DNA of 64,000 nt from Cognaticolwellia aestuarii (GCF_002000025.1 NZ_MUZV01000009.1:124001-188000), one strand, 5' to 3'. Positions 1-8,928 are shown, counted from the stretch's first letter. Numbers and translations are program-made. Notes: a model not told the origin generated them from the letters alone.

Positions 1-316
1 AAATGCTTCGCTAACTGACTGTGTTTTTGAGTTACAGCGAGCCACAAGCGAGCAAGAGGTGAATAATTATCTACAAATGGCTGCTGAAGGAGAGCTGAAA
101 GGTATTTTAGGCTTTGAAGAGCGCCCGCTAGTATCGATTGATTATAAAACGGATCCACGATCATGTATTGTTGATGCACCTTCAACTATGGTCATTAGTG
201 GTACGCAAGTTAAGCTTTATGTTTGGTATGACAATGAATGGGGCTATGCAAATCGCACGGCAGAAATTGCTCGTATGGTGGCAATGTCTGATATAGAAAA
301 TCATAAGTTAACTTGA
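1..316 (+). CDS. Glyceraldehyde-3-phosphate dehydrogenase, ArsJ-associated type (3' part only)
   Basis: The reading frame is open from base 2 to the stop at 314-316, so about 104 C-terminal residues are visible and the start lies outside the window. The sequence contains the GAPDH C-terminal hallmark [11 protein letters not shown] and the upstream segment ending in DAPSTMV, both typical of the catalytic domain. GAPDH oxidises glyceraldehyde 3-phosphate; with arsenate instead of phosphate it forms 1-arseno-3-phosphoglycerate. The arsJ gene starts 30 bp downstream on the same strand, and such GAPDH-ArsJ pairs are an established arsenate-resistance module. The arsenic role is inferred from that neighbour; the glycolytic fold is seen directly. 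Confidence 0.9.
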   Translation, partial: NASLTDCVFELQRATSEQEVNNYLQMAAEGELKGILGFEERPLVSIDYKTDPRSCIVDAPSTMVISGTQVKLYVWYDNEWGYANRTAEIARMVAMSDIENHKLT

Positions 317-346
317 TAAGTCGCCAACAAATAGCAGATATTATAG

Positions 347-1588
347 ATGAAAACACTTAGCGGGTTACCCACTCAGGTAAAGCAGTATTTAATCATTACC
401 GGCAATTATTGGGCATTCACCTTAACTGATGGTGCTTTGAGGATGTTGGTTGTGTTGTACTTCCATCAATTGGGTTATAGCCCGCTTAATATTGCATTAC
501 TGTTTATATTTTATGAAGTTTTTGGTGTTGTTACTAATTTAATTGGTGGTTGGCTTGGCGCTCGTTTAGGCTTAAATAAAACCATGAATATCGGTTTAGC
601 ACTCCAAGTGATGGCATTAGCTATGCTCTTGGTACCAAGTGATTTTTTGACTGTGTTTTATGTTATGGCTGCACAAGCTTTGTCTGGGGTTGCCAAAGAT
701 CTCAATAAAATGAGTGCGAAAAGTGCAATTAAACTGCTAGTACCGAGAGGTGAAAGTCATAAGCTATATCACTGGGTTGCTTTGCTTACTGGCTCTAAAA
801 ATACCTTAAAAGGTATCGGTTTTTTTCTTGGTGGCTTATTACTAACTTGGCTAGGGTTTGCGGGCGCAATTGCCGTGATGGTTATTATGTTGATCATGGT
901 CTGGTTATTTAGCATGATAAAACTACAAGCGGATTTGGGTAAAGCGAAAAACAAGCCGAAATTTAATCATATTTTCTCAAAAAGCAGGGCAATTAATTTA
1001 CTCTCTGCAGCCAGGTTGTTTTTGTTTGCCGCTCGAGATATTTGGTTTGTTATTGCCTTGCCTGTTTTTTTAGCGGCAGAGTTTTCTTGGTCGCATAGTT
1101 GGGTCAGTGGTTTTATTGCTGCCTGGATTGTGCTGTATGGTTTGATGCAAACGCTTGCACCTAAATTAACCCGAAAGCCTTCAGGTCAAGCACCGAGCAG
1201 CAAAGATGCGGCTAAGTGGGGGGCAATATTAGTGCTAGTGCCATTGGCTATGGCATTGCTTCTATACTACGGTGTAGCGGCTCAGTGGGTCATTATTATC
1301 GGTTTAATCGCCTTTGCGCTTTTATTTGCCATTAACTCTTCAGTACACAGTTTCTTGATTGTCGATATGGCTGATAAAGATGGTGTTTCACTTGATGTCG
1401 GTTTTTATTATATGGCCAATGCCTGTGGCCGATTACTCGGTACGGTATTATCTGGCTGGATCTTTCAGGTTTATGGCTTAGTTGTTTGTTTATTTATTTC
1501 AGCCATTTTTATTACTTTTGCGGTATTTTTTGCTGCGTTGATCAATCCCCTAAAAAAGCATACACCAGAGCAAACCCAATACCAGTAA
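347..1588 (+). CDS. arsJ: ArsJ, organoarsenical (1-arseno-3-phosphoglycerate) efflux MFS transporter
   Basis: A 413-residue, strongly hydrophobic protein with about 11-12 membrane segments and the start MKTLSGLPTQVKQYLIITGNYW typical of the ArsJ family of major facilitator transporters. ArsJ exports the unstable 1-arseno-3-phosphoglycerate made by its partner GAPDH, which breaks down outside to arsenate. It lies 30 bp after the GAPDH gene on the same strand, so the two are probably cotranscribed. No arsR-like regulator or arsC is visible; they could lie upstream of the window. The gene converges on the sulfotransferase-like gene at 1609. Identification is from family resemblance plus the diagnostic neighbour. 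Confidence 0.9.
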   Translation: MKTLSGLPTQVKQYLIITGNYWAFTLTDGALRMLVVLYFHQLGYSPLNIALLFIFYEVFGVVTNLIGGWLGARLGLNKTMNIGLALQVMALAMLLVPSDFLTVFYVMAAQALSGVAKDLNKMSAKSAIKLLVPRGESHKLYHWVALLTGSKNTLKGIGFFLGGLLLTWLGFAGAIAVMVIMLIMVWLFSMIKLQADLGKAKNKPKFNHIFSKSRAINLLSAARLFLFAARDIWFVIALPVFLAAEFSWSHSWVSGFIAAWIVLYGLMQTLAPKLTRKPSGQAPSSKDAAKWGAILVLVPLAMALLLYYGVAAQWVIIIGLIAFALLFAINSSVHSFLIVDMADKDGVSLDVGFYYMANACGRLLGTVLSGWIFQVYGLVVCLFISAIFITFAVFFAALINPLKKHTPEQTQYQ

Positions 1589-1608
1589 AGTGAATGTTTA
1601 ACTTTTGG

Positions 1609-2238
1609 TCAATAGGGTAACTTAGTGACTCTACCTTTATTGGTAGAGTCGACTTTTAAGGTGTTTTTGATATCTTTCCATGCGGTAACTTTACCGCCAA
1701 CATTGAGCTTTGCAAAACTCACATTGTCGACTTTATTTTTATCAATATTTAAAAAATCGAGTAGTTCAGCGTAGCTGTGTTCGGCGCTAACATCTATTGC
1801 TAACAATTGGCTTGCACGGTTTTTAAAATACTGCTGCACTTGTTGCTCATGCTGCTGATAGCATTGCGTCAAAAACTCAAAGCTATTGATGTTATCCAAA
1901 TTATAGGGTTTAAATGTTGCTTTATAACAGCGCTTTATTATCGGGTTAAAGCCGCCATCTTCACGTTCAAGGTTAATATGCATACGATTAAGTAACTGCT
2001 TAATCGAAGGTAACCATTTATCCATTGCTCTTGTTAAATAAATAAATTTCGCCTCAGGGTAAGCTTTATCTAAACGTTGATAATCACAAAATGCAGGTGT
2101 GTCGGCAATTACTTGTGCTTCGCTAAATGAGCGCTCGGTATAGGCGGTATGGGCGACCTTAAAGCCTAAGTCGAGCATGGCAGCACAGACACTTGTCGTA
2201 CCGGTTCTAGGCAAGCCAATAATAAAAATTTTCTTCAT
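1609..2238 (-). CDS. Sulfotransferase family protein
   Basis: A 209-residue protein beginning with a P-loop-like 5'-phosphosulfate binding motif PRTGTTS at residues 10-16 after a hydrophobic strand (KKIFIIGL), as in PAPS-dependent sulfotransferases of the Sulfotransfer_4 type. The segment AKFIYLTRAMDKWLPSI matches the family's second region, where the 3'-phosphate of PAPS is held. The acceptor cannot be read from sequence. It stands alone between arsJ, which converges on it, and a solute-binding protein gene. There is no signal peptide, so it is probably cytoplasmic. Confidence 0.75.
   Translation of the reverse strand: MKKIFIIGLPRTGTTSVCAAMLDLGFKVAHTAYTERSFSEAQVIADTPAFCDYQRLDKAYPEAKFIYLTRAMDKWLPSIKQLLNRMHINLEREDGGFNPIIKRCYKATFKPYNLDNINSFEFLTQCYQQHEQQVQQYFKNRASQLLAIDVSAEHSYAELLDFLNIDKNKVDNVSFAKLNVGGKVTAWKDIKNTLKVDSTNKGRVTKLPY
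1627..1650. terminator. Hairpin at the convergent arsJ / sulfotransferase junction
   Basis: Perfect 9-bp arms GACTCTACC / GGTAGAGTC with a 6-base loop, located inside the last codons of the minus-strand gene and 39 bp after arsJ. Followed on the plus strand by GACTTTTAAGG, only a weak T run, so it may terminate arsJ transcripts or protect the 3' end; termination is inference. Confidence 0.4.
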
Positions 2239-2372
2239 GGTATGTGTAATACTTGTTAGCTAATAGGCATTGTATTATGCGTTGCAGGGCTGCATGTTCA
2301 AGCCGTATCTTTAACGCTGAAAAGATAGGTTTGTTGAGCGCCGATTTACAGCATCTGTTTAAGCATAATGGG

Positions 2373-3116
2373 TTATTGTTTTTGCTGACTATGCAGTACA
2401 GTTTTCTCAGCAGATTGAATTATTTTCGCTAATTGACGGTTATTTTTTAATTGCTTGATCATATTATCAACTTTATTCACTAGCGCTTGATGATCTTTAT
2501 GGATGTAATGATAAAGCTCTAATTTCGCTAAAGGTCTGCTTTTGTTGATCTCATTTTCTAAGGATAATTTTTTTAACACTTCAATCCCGTCATGATAACT
2601 GGTTAGGGCTATATCGACATTACCTTGTTGCAATAACTTAAACATAGCTTCGGTTGAGGGACTATCGGACACTTTAATTAAATTATGGGTGATATTATTG
2701 GTATGCTTAACACCTCTCACGCGAGCAATTTTATAGCCAGCTAGATCGCTAGCATAGTTGATAGTAAGTTCACTTTCTTTACGCGTAAATGCTGTAGTAA
2801 CTAGATGATAATAGGGCGTTGGTACCCGAATGAGGTTTGGATTTTCAGTACCGTAGGTCCAAATACGCATAATTTCACCGGCTTTTTGTCCTGAGTTTGC
2901 TTCATATTGCGCACGGTTACCGGAAAAAGAGCTGATATCTATATGCAGACCTAACTCTTGATATATTCGTGTTAACACGATTTTACCAATTTCTTGCTCA
3001 ATCAGATGTTCAATGGCTGCAAAGTGATAATCTGCATGTGCTTTTGTGCTGACTTTTACAGCAGTGGCACTTGTAGCAGAAGCATACAACACCAACAAAC
3101 AGCACATTAAGCGCAT
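2373..3116 (-). CDS. Orphan periplasmic solute-binding-like protein (SBP_bac_3 type)
   Basis: With the start at base 3116 the protein has 247 residues and begins with a clean signal peptide (MRLMCCLLVLYASATSATA). An AGG-containing ribosome site precedes this ATG; a further upstream TTG (3170) would add 18 residues that spoil the signal sequence, so I prefer 3116. The body resembles the extracellular solute-binding family 3 fold, with segments such as DLAGYKIARVRGVKHT and the repeated-lobe pattern LLQQGNVDIALTS. No permease or ATPase gene is adjacent, so it may bind a ligand for sensing or be a divergent member with lost transport role. Substrate unknown. Confidence 0.65.
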   Translation of the reverse strand: MRLMCCLLVLYASATSATAVKVSTKAHADYHFAAIEHLIEQEIGKIVLTRIYQELGLHIDISSFSGNRAQYEANSGQKAGEIMRIWTYGTENPNLIRVPTPYYHLVTTAFTRKESELTINYASDLAGYKIARVRGVKHTNNITHNLIKVSDSPSTEAMFKLLQQGNVDIALTSYHDGIEVLKKLSLENEINKSRPLAKLELYHYIHKDHQALVNKVDNMIKQLKNNRQLAKIIQSAEKTVLHSQQKQ

Positions 3117-3426
3117 AGTTTTACCTAGAGTTTTTTCTTTATTATAGACTGAGTAAAGCAACAACCTCAACTATCGATAATAAAAGGGGGGGATTTAACC
3201 ATACCTCACCTAAACTGACTTGAGCTGAACGACACCAAAGACTTTGAAGCTAAAGCTTAAACGATGAACACCTCGGTACAATTCTCTCATTTCATAAATC
3301 TGCAATATTTGTGAAACCCGATTGTCATATTGAAGCATTAAAATTTTGCCAAGTGATTAAGCTGCTGATGTTTTTTTAAACAACTTAGCACTTAATAATT
3401 CTCGCTTCTAAAAGGTTTTATGAACA

Positions 3427-4203
3427 ATGAGACAAACTATTTTACCTCAATGTATGCAACTAGCATTAATCGCAGCAGCGATAGCGATGCCTGCATTTGC
3501 CCAAGACAGTCAATTAACCGATGTGGTAGCTGCGGGCCAAAAGATAAATCAATCGGCAAACCAATCACAACAAAAAGTCGACGCGATTAATAACAGTATT
3601 TTAACGAAACTTCAGCAGTTTAAAACCGTTAATAAAGAGCTTGATGGTTTAAATGTTTATAACAAGCAAATGAATAAACAAATTGAAAATCAACTAAAAG
3701 AGCTATCACAGCTTGATGTTTCAATGGAACAAGTCAGCATTATTGAGCGCCAAATATCGCCCTTGATGGCTAGAATGATCAGTACACTTGAAGAGTTTGT
3801 TGCGCTTGATATGCCATTCCTTGGCGCTGAACGTAGTGAACGTTTAGCTGGGTTGAAAGCCATGTTAGAGCGTGCAGATATTGCTGTATCTGAAAAATTT
3901 CGCCGTGTATTAGAGGCTTATCAGGTGGAAGTTGATTATGGGCGCACTATCGAAGCATATACCGGACTATTAACCGTAGAGGGTGTTGAACGTGATGTCG
4001 ACTTTTTACGTATCGGCCGAGTGAGTTTGGTTTATCAAACGCGAGATGGTCAAAAGCTTGGTATGTGGCAACAATCTTCGCAATCTTGGCAACCGCTCTC
4101 TGGCGAATACCGTTTACCGGTAAATAAAGCCTTACGTATTGCCCGCAAGCAATTAGCCCCTGATTTAATCACTGTGCCTGTGGCACTGAACTCAGCTGAA
4201 TAA
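3427..4203 (+). CDS. DUF3450 family periplasmic protein of the TonB2 system
   Basis: A 258-residue protein with a signal peptide (MRQTILPQCM... cleaved near AFA-QD at about residue 26) followed by a long glutamine/asparagine-rich amphipathic stretch (residues 30-105) of coiled-coil character and a C-terminal domain containing RVSLVYQTRDGQKLGMW. This matches the DUF3450 family, whose genes head operons encoding TtpC, ExbB2, ExbD2 and TonB2. The next gene begins 6 bp after its stop. A role in the periplasmic part of the TonB2 complex is inferred from operon membership; its biochemical function is not established as far as I know. Confidence 0.85.
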   Translation: MRQTILPQCMQLALIAAAIAMPAFAQDSQLTDVVAAGQKINQSANQSQQKVDAINNSILTKLQQFKTVNKELDGLNVYNKQMNKQIENQLKELSQLDVSMEQVSIIERQISPLMARMISTLEEFVALDMPFLGAERSERLAGLKAMLERADIAVSEKFRRVLEAYQVEVDYGRTIEAYTGLLTVEGVERDVDFLRIGRVSLVYQTRDGQKLGMWQQSSQSWQPLSGEYRLPVNKALRIARKQLAPDLITVPVALNSAE

Positions 4204-4209
4204 GGAAGG

Positions 4210-5616
4210 ATGAATATGATTTCGTTCAACAGAATAACTTTTATCAAGTCATCTCTACTATCAGTAGCGCTAAGTTCACTACTTGTCGTGATGCCAACGT
4301 TTGCACAAGAAACCAATAATTTAGATGAGCTATTGTCGCGTTTGAAGAATGGCCAGATAGCACAAACTAAACAAAATCAGGCTCGAGAAAAAGAATTTAA
4401 TCAGAAAGTAAATCAGCAAGAGCGTTTACTCAAGCAAGCACAAAGTACCAGGGATCAAGCTATTGCTACGAGTACGCGTTTAGAAACTCAATTTCAAGAT
4501 AATGAAATAAAGTTAGCTAATAAAACCGAGGCGTTAACCCGCCGTATGGGCGAGCTAAAGGAGTTGTTTGGGGTATTACAGCAAGTGGCGGGAGATACTA
4601 AAAGTAAGTTTCAAACATCAGTTGTTTCCGCGCAAATAGCCGGACGAGGTGAGTTTCTCGATGAACTGGCACAAAGTATGGGGTCATCATCTAAATTAGC
4701 CTCCATTGAAGAAATTGAGCGTTTATGGTTTGAACTACAGCGTGAAATGACTCAAAGCGGCAAAGTACACACTTTTACTCGTGACGTTGTTATGGCCAAT
4801 GGTGAAAAGCAGCAAACACAAGTTACGCGAGTTGGCGGCTTTAACCTCATCGCAAATGGTAAATACCTTGAGTATATCGATGAAACAGGCTCTGTTGCCG
4901 AATTAATTCGCCAACCATCTGCTCGATACCTTAGTAGTGCTCAGGCATTAAGTTCGAGTAAGAATGAAGCGGTGCCTTTTGCGCTAGACCCAACCGGTGG
5001 TTCCATTTTAAGTTTACTTGTACAAGCTCCAGATACGCAAGAACGTATAGAGCAAGGCGGTCCGGTAGGTTATGTTATTTTAGCGATAGGTTTAGTTGGC
5101 TTGTTGATCGCACTTGAGCGTTTTGTAACTCTATTTTTGATTGGTGGCAAGGTAAGTCGTCAGTTAAAAAGTGATAAGGCTAATAGTGATAACCCATTAG
5201 GCCGAGTGATGTTAGTTAAAGAGCAGAACCCTAAAGCTGACACTGAAACGCTTGAGCTTAAATTATCAGAGTCTATTTTACGAGAAGTCCCGAAATTATC
5301 GAGTCGTTTGACACTGATTAAAATTATCTCCGTGGTGGCTCCTTTAATCGGTTTACTTGGTACAGTAACCGGTATGATCAACACCTTCCAGGCGATAACT
5401 CTATTTGGCACAGGTGATCCTAAATTGATGGCTGGTGGTATTTCACAAGCCTTGGTGACTACCGTATTAGGCTTGGTTGTTGCTATTCCTATGGTGTTTA
5501 TTTTTACCTTGTTACATACCCGAAGTCGTTCAATTATCAATCTGCTTCAGCAACAAAGTGCCGGTATTATTGCAGAAAGAGCTGAATGGACGGAGCGCAA
5601 CGAGCAAGGAGCATAA
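4210..5616 (+). CDS. TtpC-like MotA/TolQ/ExbB proton channel family protein with N-terminal periplasmic coiled coil
   Basis: A 468-residue protein: signal peptide (cleaved near FAQ, residue 33), a long periplasmic coiled-coil region (roughly 40-130), a middle domain, then a membrane segment near residues 285-305 and a C-terminal MotA_ExbB domain with the characteristic VAPLIGLLGTVTGMINTF signature. This extended ExbB architecture is that of TtpC, which in Vibrio is required for TonB2-dependent iron-siderophore transport. It sits between DUF3450 (6-bp gap) and exbB2 (3-bp gap), so translation is probably coupled. The energising role is family knowledge; its receptor partners are not in the window. 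Confidence 0.88.
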   Translation: MNMISFNRITFIKSSLLSVALSSLLVVMPTFAQETNNLDELLSRLKNGQIAQTKQNQAREKEFNQKVNQQERLLKQAQSTRDQAIATSTRLETQFQDNEIKLANKTEALTRRMGELKELFGVLQQVAGDTKSKFQTSVVSAQIAGRGEFLDELAQSMGSSSKLASIEEIERLWFELQREMTQSGKVHTFTRDVVMANGEKQQTQVTRVGGFNLIANGKYLEYIDETGSVAELIRQPSARYLSSAQALSSSKNEAVPFALDPTGGSILSLLVQAPDTQERIEQGGPVGYVILAIGLVGLLIALERFVTLFLIGGKVSRQLKSDKANSDNPLGRVMLVKEQNPKADTETLELKLSESILREVPKLSSRLTLIKIISVVAPLIGLLGTVTGMINTFQAITLFGTGDPKLMAGGISQALVTTVLGLVVAIPMVFIFTLLHTRSRSIINLLQQQSAGIIAERAEWTERNEQGA

Positions 5617-5619
5617 ACC

Positions 5620-6147
5620 ATGATTTGGTTTATCGAATTAATGAATACAATCGGTGAGTTTATTGACACCGGCGGTCAAGTATTAAGCGTTATTGCTGTT
5701 GTTATTGCGGTGATGTGGCTGTTAATTTTTGAACGTTTACTCTTTGTGTTTTGGGGCTATCGTCGTGTCAAAAAGCAGCTTAAAAATAATTGGCAAAGCC
5801 GAGATGAACAGCACTCATGGCATGCCGAGCAAATTCGCCTAGCGTTAATTGCTCGCGGTAGTGCCATGTTAAGCACCAACTTACCCTTGATTCAAAGTTT
5901 AGTGGTGTTATGCCCATTACTTGGTTTATTGGGAACCGTAACGGGAATGATTGAAGTATTTGACGTGATGGCAATTTCAGGCAGTGGTAATGCACGTTCG
6001 ATGGCTTCAGGTGTTTCTCGTGCAACGATACCGACTATGGCTGGCATGGTGGGCTCACTATCTGGCGTATTTGCAGCAACCTGGCTGCAACGTAACGCTA
6101 AGCGGGAAACCGAGCTACTTGAAGATGCTATGGAAGTTGACCACTAA
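5620..6147 (+). CDS. exbB2: ExbB2-type biopolymer transport protein
   Basis: A 175-residue inner membrane protein of the MotA/TolQ/ExbB family with three hydrophobic segments (about 18-40, 90-112, 135-155) and the family signature CPLLGLLGTVTGMIEVFD. ExbB forms the pentameric channel that, with ExbD, uses the proton gradient to drive TonB. It starts 3 bp after the ttpC-like gene. It is shorter than classical ExbB (about 240), as is usual for the ExbB2 type. An unusually long hairpin separates it from exbD2. Confidence 0.9.
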   Translation: MIWFIELMNTIGEFIDTGGQVLSVIAVVIAVMWLLIFERLLFVFWGYRRVKKQLKNNWQSRDEQHSWHAEQIRLALIARGSAMLSTNLPLIQSLVVLCPLLGLLGTVTGMIEVFDVMAISGSGNARSMASGVSRATIPTMAGMVGSLSGVFAATWLQRNAKRETELLEDAMEVDH

Positions 6148-6153
6148 TACTGA

Positions 6154-6189
6154 GCTTAGCTAACGGTCACTAGTTACCGTTAGCTAAGC
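6154..6189 (+). other. Intercistronic 14-bp-arm hairpin between exbB2 and exbD2
   Basis: Perfect arms GCTTAGCTAACGGT / ACCGTTAGCTAAGC around an 8-base loop CACTAGTT, itself almost self-complementary. No T run follows, so it is not a classical intrinsic terminator; an RNA processing or stability element is a more natural inference. Confidence 0.75.
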
Positions 6190-6228
6190 AATTAGCAACA
6201 TTGTACAAACTTTTATAAGAGAAAAATT

Positions 6229-6642
6229 ATGCGTTCGCAATTAAATAAAGTATTACAAGAGCAGGAAGAAAGCGAAGAAATAAATATGACACCTATGCTG
6301 GATGTTGTCTTTATTCTTTTAATATTCTTTATCGTTACCGCTTCGTTTGTCAAAGAGGCGGGGATCGAAGTTAATCGACCTGAAGCCGCTACAGCAGTGA
6401 AAAAAGAACGGGCAAACATCTTAGTTGCCATCAGTGATAAAGGTGAAATTTGGATCAATAAGCGCCGAATTGATGTCCGCGCTGTGCAAGCCAATATAGA
6501 ACGCTTAAAAGCGGAAAACCCACAAGGTACTGTGGTGATTCAAGCGGATAAAAAAGCGACCACAGATGTATTGATTAAAGTAATGGACTCAGCACGTGCT
6601 GCTGGTGTTTATGATGTTTCTATCGCGGCGCAAGAGGCATAG
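6229..6642 (+). CDS. exbD2: ExbD2-type biopolymer transport protein
   Basis: A 137-residue protein with a short cytoplasmic N-terminus, a single membrane helix carrying the essential aspartate (MTPMLDVVFILLIFFIV, Asp25) and a periplasmic C-terminal domain, the standard ExbD layout and length. The aspartate protonates and deprotonates inside the ExbB channel to power TonB. It is followed 2 bp later by tonB2. The 81-bp gap from exbB2 is the widest in the core of the operon and contains a strong hairpin. Confidence 0.92.
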   Translation: MRSQLNKVLQEQEESEEINMTPMLDVVFILLIFFIVTASFVKEAGIEVNRPEAATAVKKERANILVAISDKGEIWINKRRIDVRAVQANIERLKAENPQGTVVIQADKKATTDVLIKVMDSARAAGVYDVSIAAQEA

Positions 6643-6644
6643 TT

Positions 6645-7310
6645 ATGACAGCAGTAAATATGGCCAATGTCACATCGACACCGTCAGTATTTTTGCAAAC
6701 CAGTAGTCGGTATTTGTTAGGTTTAATTTTGGCCGTTATCACAACGGTTGGCTTACTTTGGGGTATGCAAGCTTTGATTGCCGGAGGTAGTGAGGTTATG
6801 TCTGAGCCACCAAGAGGTAATGTACTTGACTTTATTCGCTTAAAAAAAGAACAACAAGTAGTAAAAAAAGAACGTAAGCCACAAAAGCCGGCAAAACCTA
6901 AAACGCCGCCACCGCCTTTGGCGCAACCTCAAATGGCGCAAGCTAACCCCAATGCTCAAGCGGTTGGCAGCAGTTTTAGTGCAGACATTGCACTTGATGG
7001 TGGTTTAAGTGGTGGGCTAAGTTTAGAAACGGGAGATGGTGATTACTTACCGATAGTGAAAGTCGCCCCTATTTATCCGCGACGTGCGCAGTCTCGTGGT
7101 ATCGAGGGATTTGTTATTGTTGAGTTTACAGTGACCAAAACCGGTGCTGTCCGTGATGCCTTTGTCGTTAGTGCGGAGCCAGCGAATATATTTGACAGAG
7201 CCGCGTTAGATGCGGCCCTAAAGTTCAAATATAAACCACGTGTTGTTGATGGAGTCGCAATGGAAGTAGCCGGTGTACAGAATAAAATATCGTTTGCCAT
7301 CGATGGCTAG
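6645..7310 (+). CDS. tonB2: TonB2 family energy transducer
   Basis: A 221-residue protein with an N-terminal membrane anchor (about residues 24-47), a Lys/Pro-rich periplasmic linker (KKERKPQKPAKPKTPPPPL, about 76-95) and a C-terminal TonB domain with YPRRAQSRGIEGFVIVEF and the conserved AALKFKYKP segment near 185-195. TonB carries energy from ExbBD to TonB-dependent outer membrane receptors. Encoded 2 bp after exbD2. The linker is short, as usual in TonB2 proteins relative to E. coli TonB. Confidence 0.92.
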   Translation: MTAVNMANVTSTPSVFLQTSSRYLLGLILAVITTVGLLWGMQALIAGGSEVMSEPPRGNVLDFIRLKKEQQVVKKERKPQKPAKPKTPPPPLAQPQMAQANPNAQAVGSSFSADIALDGGLSGGLSLETGDGDYLPIVKVAPIYPRRAQSRGIEGFVIVEFTVTKTGAVRDAFVVSAEPANIFDRAALDAALKFKYKPRVVDGVAMEVAGVQNKISFAIDG

Positions 7311-7367
7311 CCATCTAACTTGCCAACGAAAGCATAACAATGAATTTACAAAAGAGGAGCGCAGAAC

Positions 7368-8687
7368 ATGCTAATGAAAAAAATAGCTGTAACCTTATTA
7401 AGTGCAGGATTTTTATCTAGTATTGCGGGAATTAACTTCGCTTACGGGCAAGTTATTGATAGCCCAGCAAAGACCCAAGCGGCGAAAGTGGCCAACAAGC
7501 GTACCGCTAAAAAAGTGCCAGCTATGCGTAATCGAGTTTATAGCCAACTGGCTCGCGCCCAAAAGTTGGCTGATGAAGGGGTTAAAATTGCCGGTTTTGA
7601 GGTGCTAGATGAAGTAAAAGAGCGTATCGATAGTTTAAACAGCTATGAGCGCGCCATGCTCTGGAACTTTTACGCTTTTATGTATTACGGTAACGATGAT
7701 ATTAGCTCGGCGATTGAACATTTTGAGTTAGTTATAAAAGAGCAAGCAATTCCAGATTCTTTATATTTATCTACGCTTTACTCTCTAGCACAGCTATCAA
7801 TGCAACAGCAGGATTACCCACAAGCATTAACCTATTTACAACAATGGCAAGCGAATAACAGCAAAGCGTTAACCGCTTCACAGCATATTATGTTTGCGCA
7901 AATATATTACCAAGACAAACAGTTTGAGAAGGTGATAAAAGCCGTTAAGCAAGCGATCTCGCTCGCAGAGCAAAGCAATGCAACGGTGAAGGAGAATTGG
8001 CTGATTTTACAACGTGCAAGTTACTATGAGCTAAAGCAGCCTTTGCAAGTAGTTAAAGTGATTGAACAACTTGTTCGACTTTACGATAAACCTGAATATT
8101 GGCTACAGTTGGCTGGCATGTATGGCGAACTAGGGCAAGAAGATAAGCAATTAGCCGTCATGGAAGCCGCTTGGCAAGCAGGTCATATCAGCAAAGAAAG
8201 TGATGTAATGACATTGGCGCAGCTGTACCGCTTTCATCAAGTACCTTATAAAGCTGCGGTTTTATTGGAGCAAGCAATCGCTAACGGAACTGTTGTTGCC
8301 AGTGAAAAAAGCTTAGCAGCGTTAGCTCAAGCTTATGTTGCAGCCAAAGAAGATGAAAAAGCCTTACCCATTTTAACCCAAGCTGCCGAAATTGCAGACA
8401 CGGGCAAGTTTGATATGCAACTTGCGCAAGCTTATTTAAATTTAGAGCGTTGGCAAGAGGCGATAACGTCGGCCAATAAAGCCTTGTTACGCGGCGGAAT
8501 TAGCCGAGAAGGTGACATGTATTTAGTGATCGGTATGGCAAAATTTAACTTGCAAGCTTTTGATGATGCACTAATTGCTTTTACTCAAGCGCAGAAAATT
8601 CCCCAATCAGCAAAAACAGCAAAGCAATGGTTTCATTATGTTGAGCGCGAACAAGGGCAACATGAGCGTTTAGCGATGCTCAACTAA
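7368..8687 (+). CDS. TPR-repeat protein of the TonB2 operon
   Basis: A 439-residue protein with a signal peptide (MKKIAVTLLSAGFLSSIAG... cleaved near AYG-Q) followed by tetratricopeptide-like helical repeats across residues 50-430, for example IEHFELVIKEQ, ALTYLQQWQ and EAITSANKALLRGG. A GAGGAG ribosome site lies 8 bases before the ATG at 7368; the ATG at 7374 is a possible alternative. It closes the DUF3450-ttpC-exbB2-exbD2-tonB2 cluster and is followed by a terminator. TPR proteins at this position are a constant part of the cluster in marine gammaproteobacteria; the partner it scaffolds is unknown. Confidence 0.85.
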   Translation: MLMKKIAVTLLSAGFLSSIAGINFAYGQVIDSPAKTQAAKVANKRTAKKVPAMRNRVYSQLARAQKLADEGVKIAGFEVLDEVKERIDSLNSYERAMLWNFYAFMYYGNDDISSAIEHFELVIKEQAIPDSLYLSTLYSLAQLSMQQQDYPQALTYLQQWQANNSKALTASQHIMFAQIYYQDKQFEKVIKAVKQAISLAEQSNATVKENWLILQRASYYELKQPLQVVKVIEQLVRLYDKPEYWLQLAGMYGELGQEDKQLAVMEAAWQAGHISKESDVMTLAQLYRFHQVPYKAAVLLEQAIANGTVVASEKSLAALAQAYVAAKEDEKALPILTQAAEIADTGKFDMQLAQAYLNLERWQEAITSANKALLRGGISREGDMYLVIGMAKFNLQAFDDALIAFTQAQKIPQSAKTAKQWFHYVEREQGQHERLAMLN

Positions 8688-8735
8688 TTTACCTTTGACA
8701 TCACAATGTAAATTTATAACGGGCTTGATAAAATT

Positions 8736-8770
8736 AAAGGCGTAACTGAGTAAATCAGTTACGCCTTTTT
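8736..8770 (+). terminator. Intrinsic terminator of the TonB2 operon
   Basis: Thirteen-base arms AAGGCGTAACTGA / TCAGTTACGCCTT with a 5-base loop and a following T run, 50 bp after the TPR gene stop. Classic Rho-independent structure, with A-rich flank that could also work in reverse. Confidence 0.9.
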
Positions 8771-8928
8771 AGATGTCCATATCAGCTCAGCTAAGTTGTT
8801 GCATGGCTAATGATACGATAGCTATGCTAGATGAGTAATAGCAAAAGCGGGCTCGATCAAGTGCGGATAAATTTTACTTAATATTTGCCCTTTGATGCAC
8901 TATCGGCCTGTTTAAGCCTAGCGCAAGG

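Noticed and set aside
5160-5540. A 126-codon minus-strand frame within the ttpC-like gene
   Set aside because: Antisense shadow of a well-supported gene with no ribosome site or family features.
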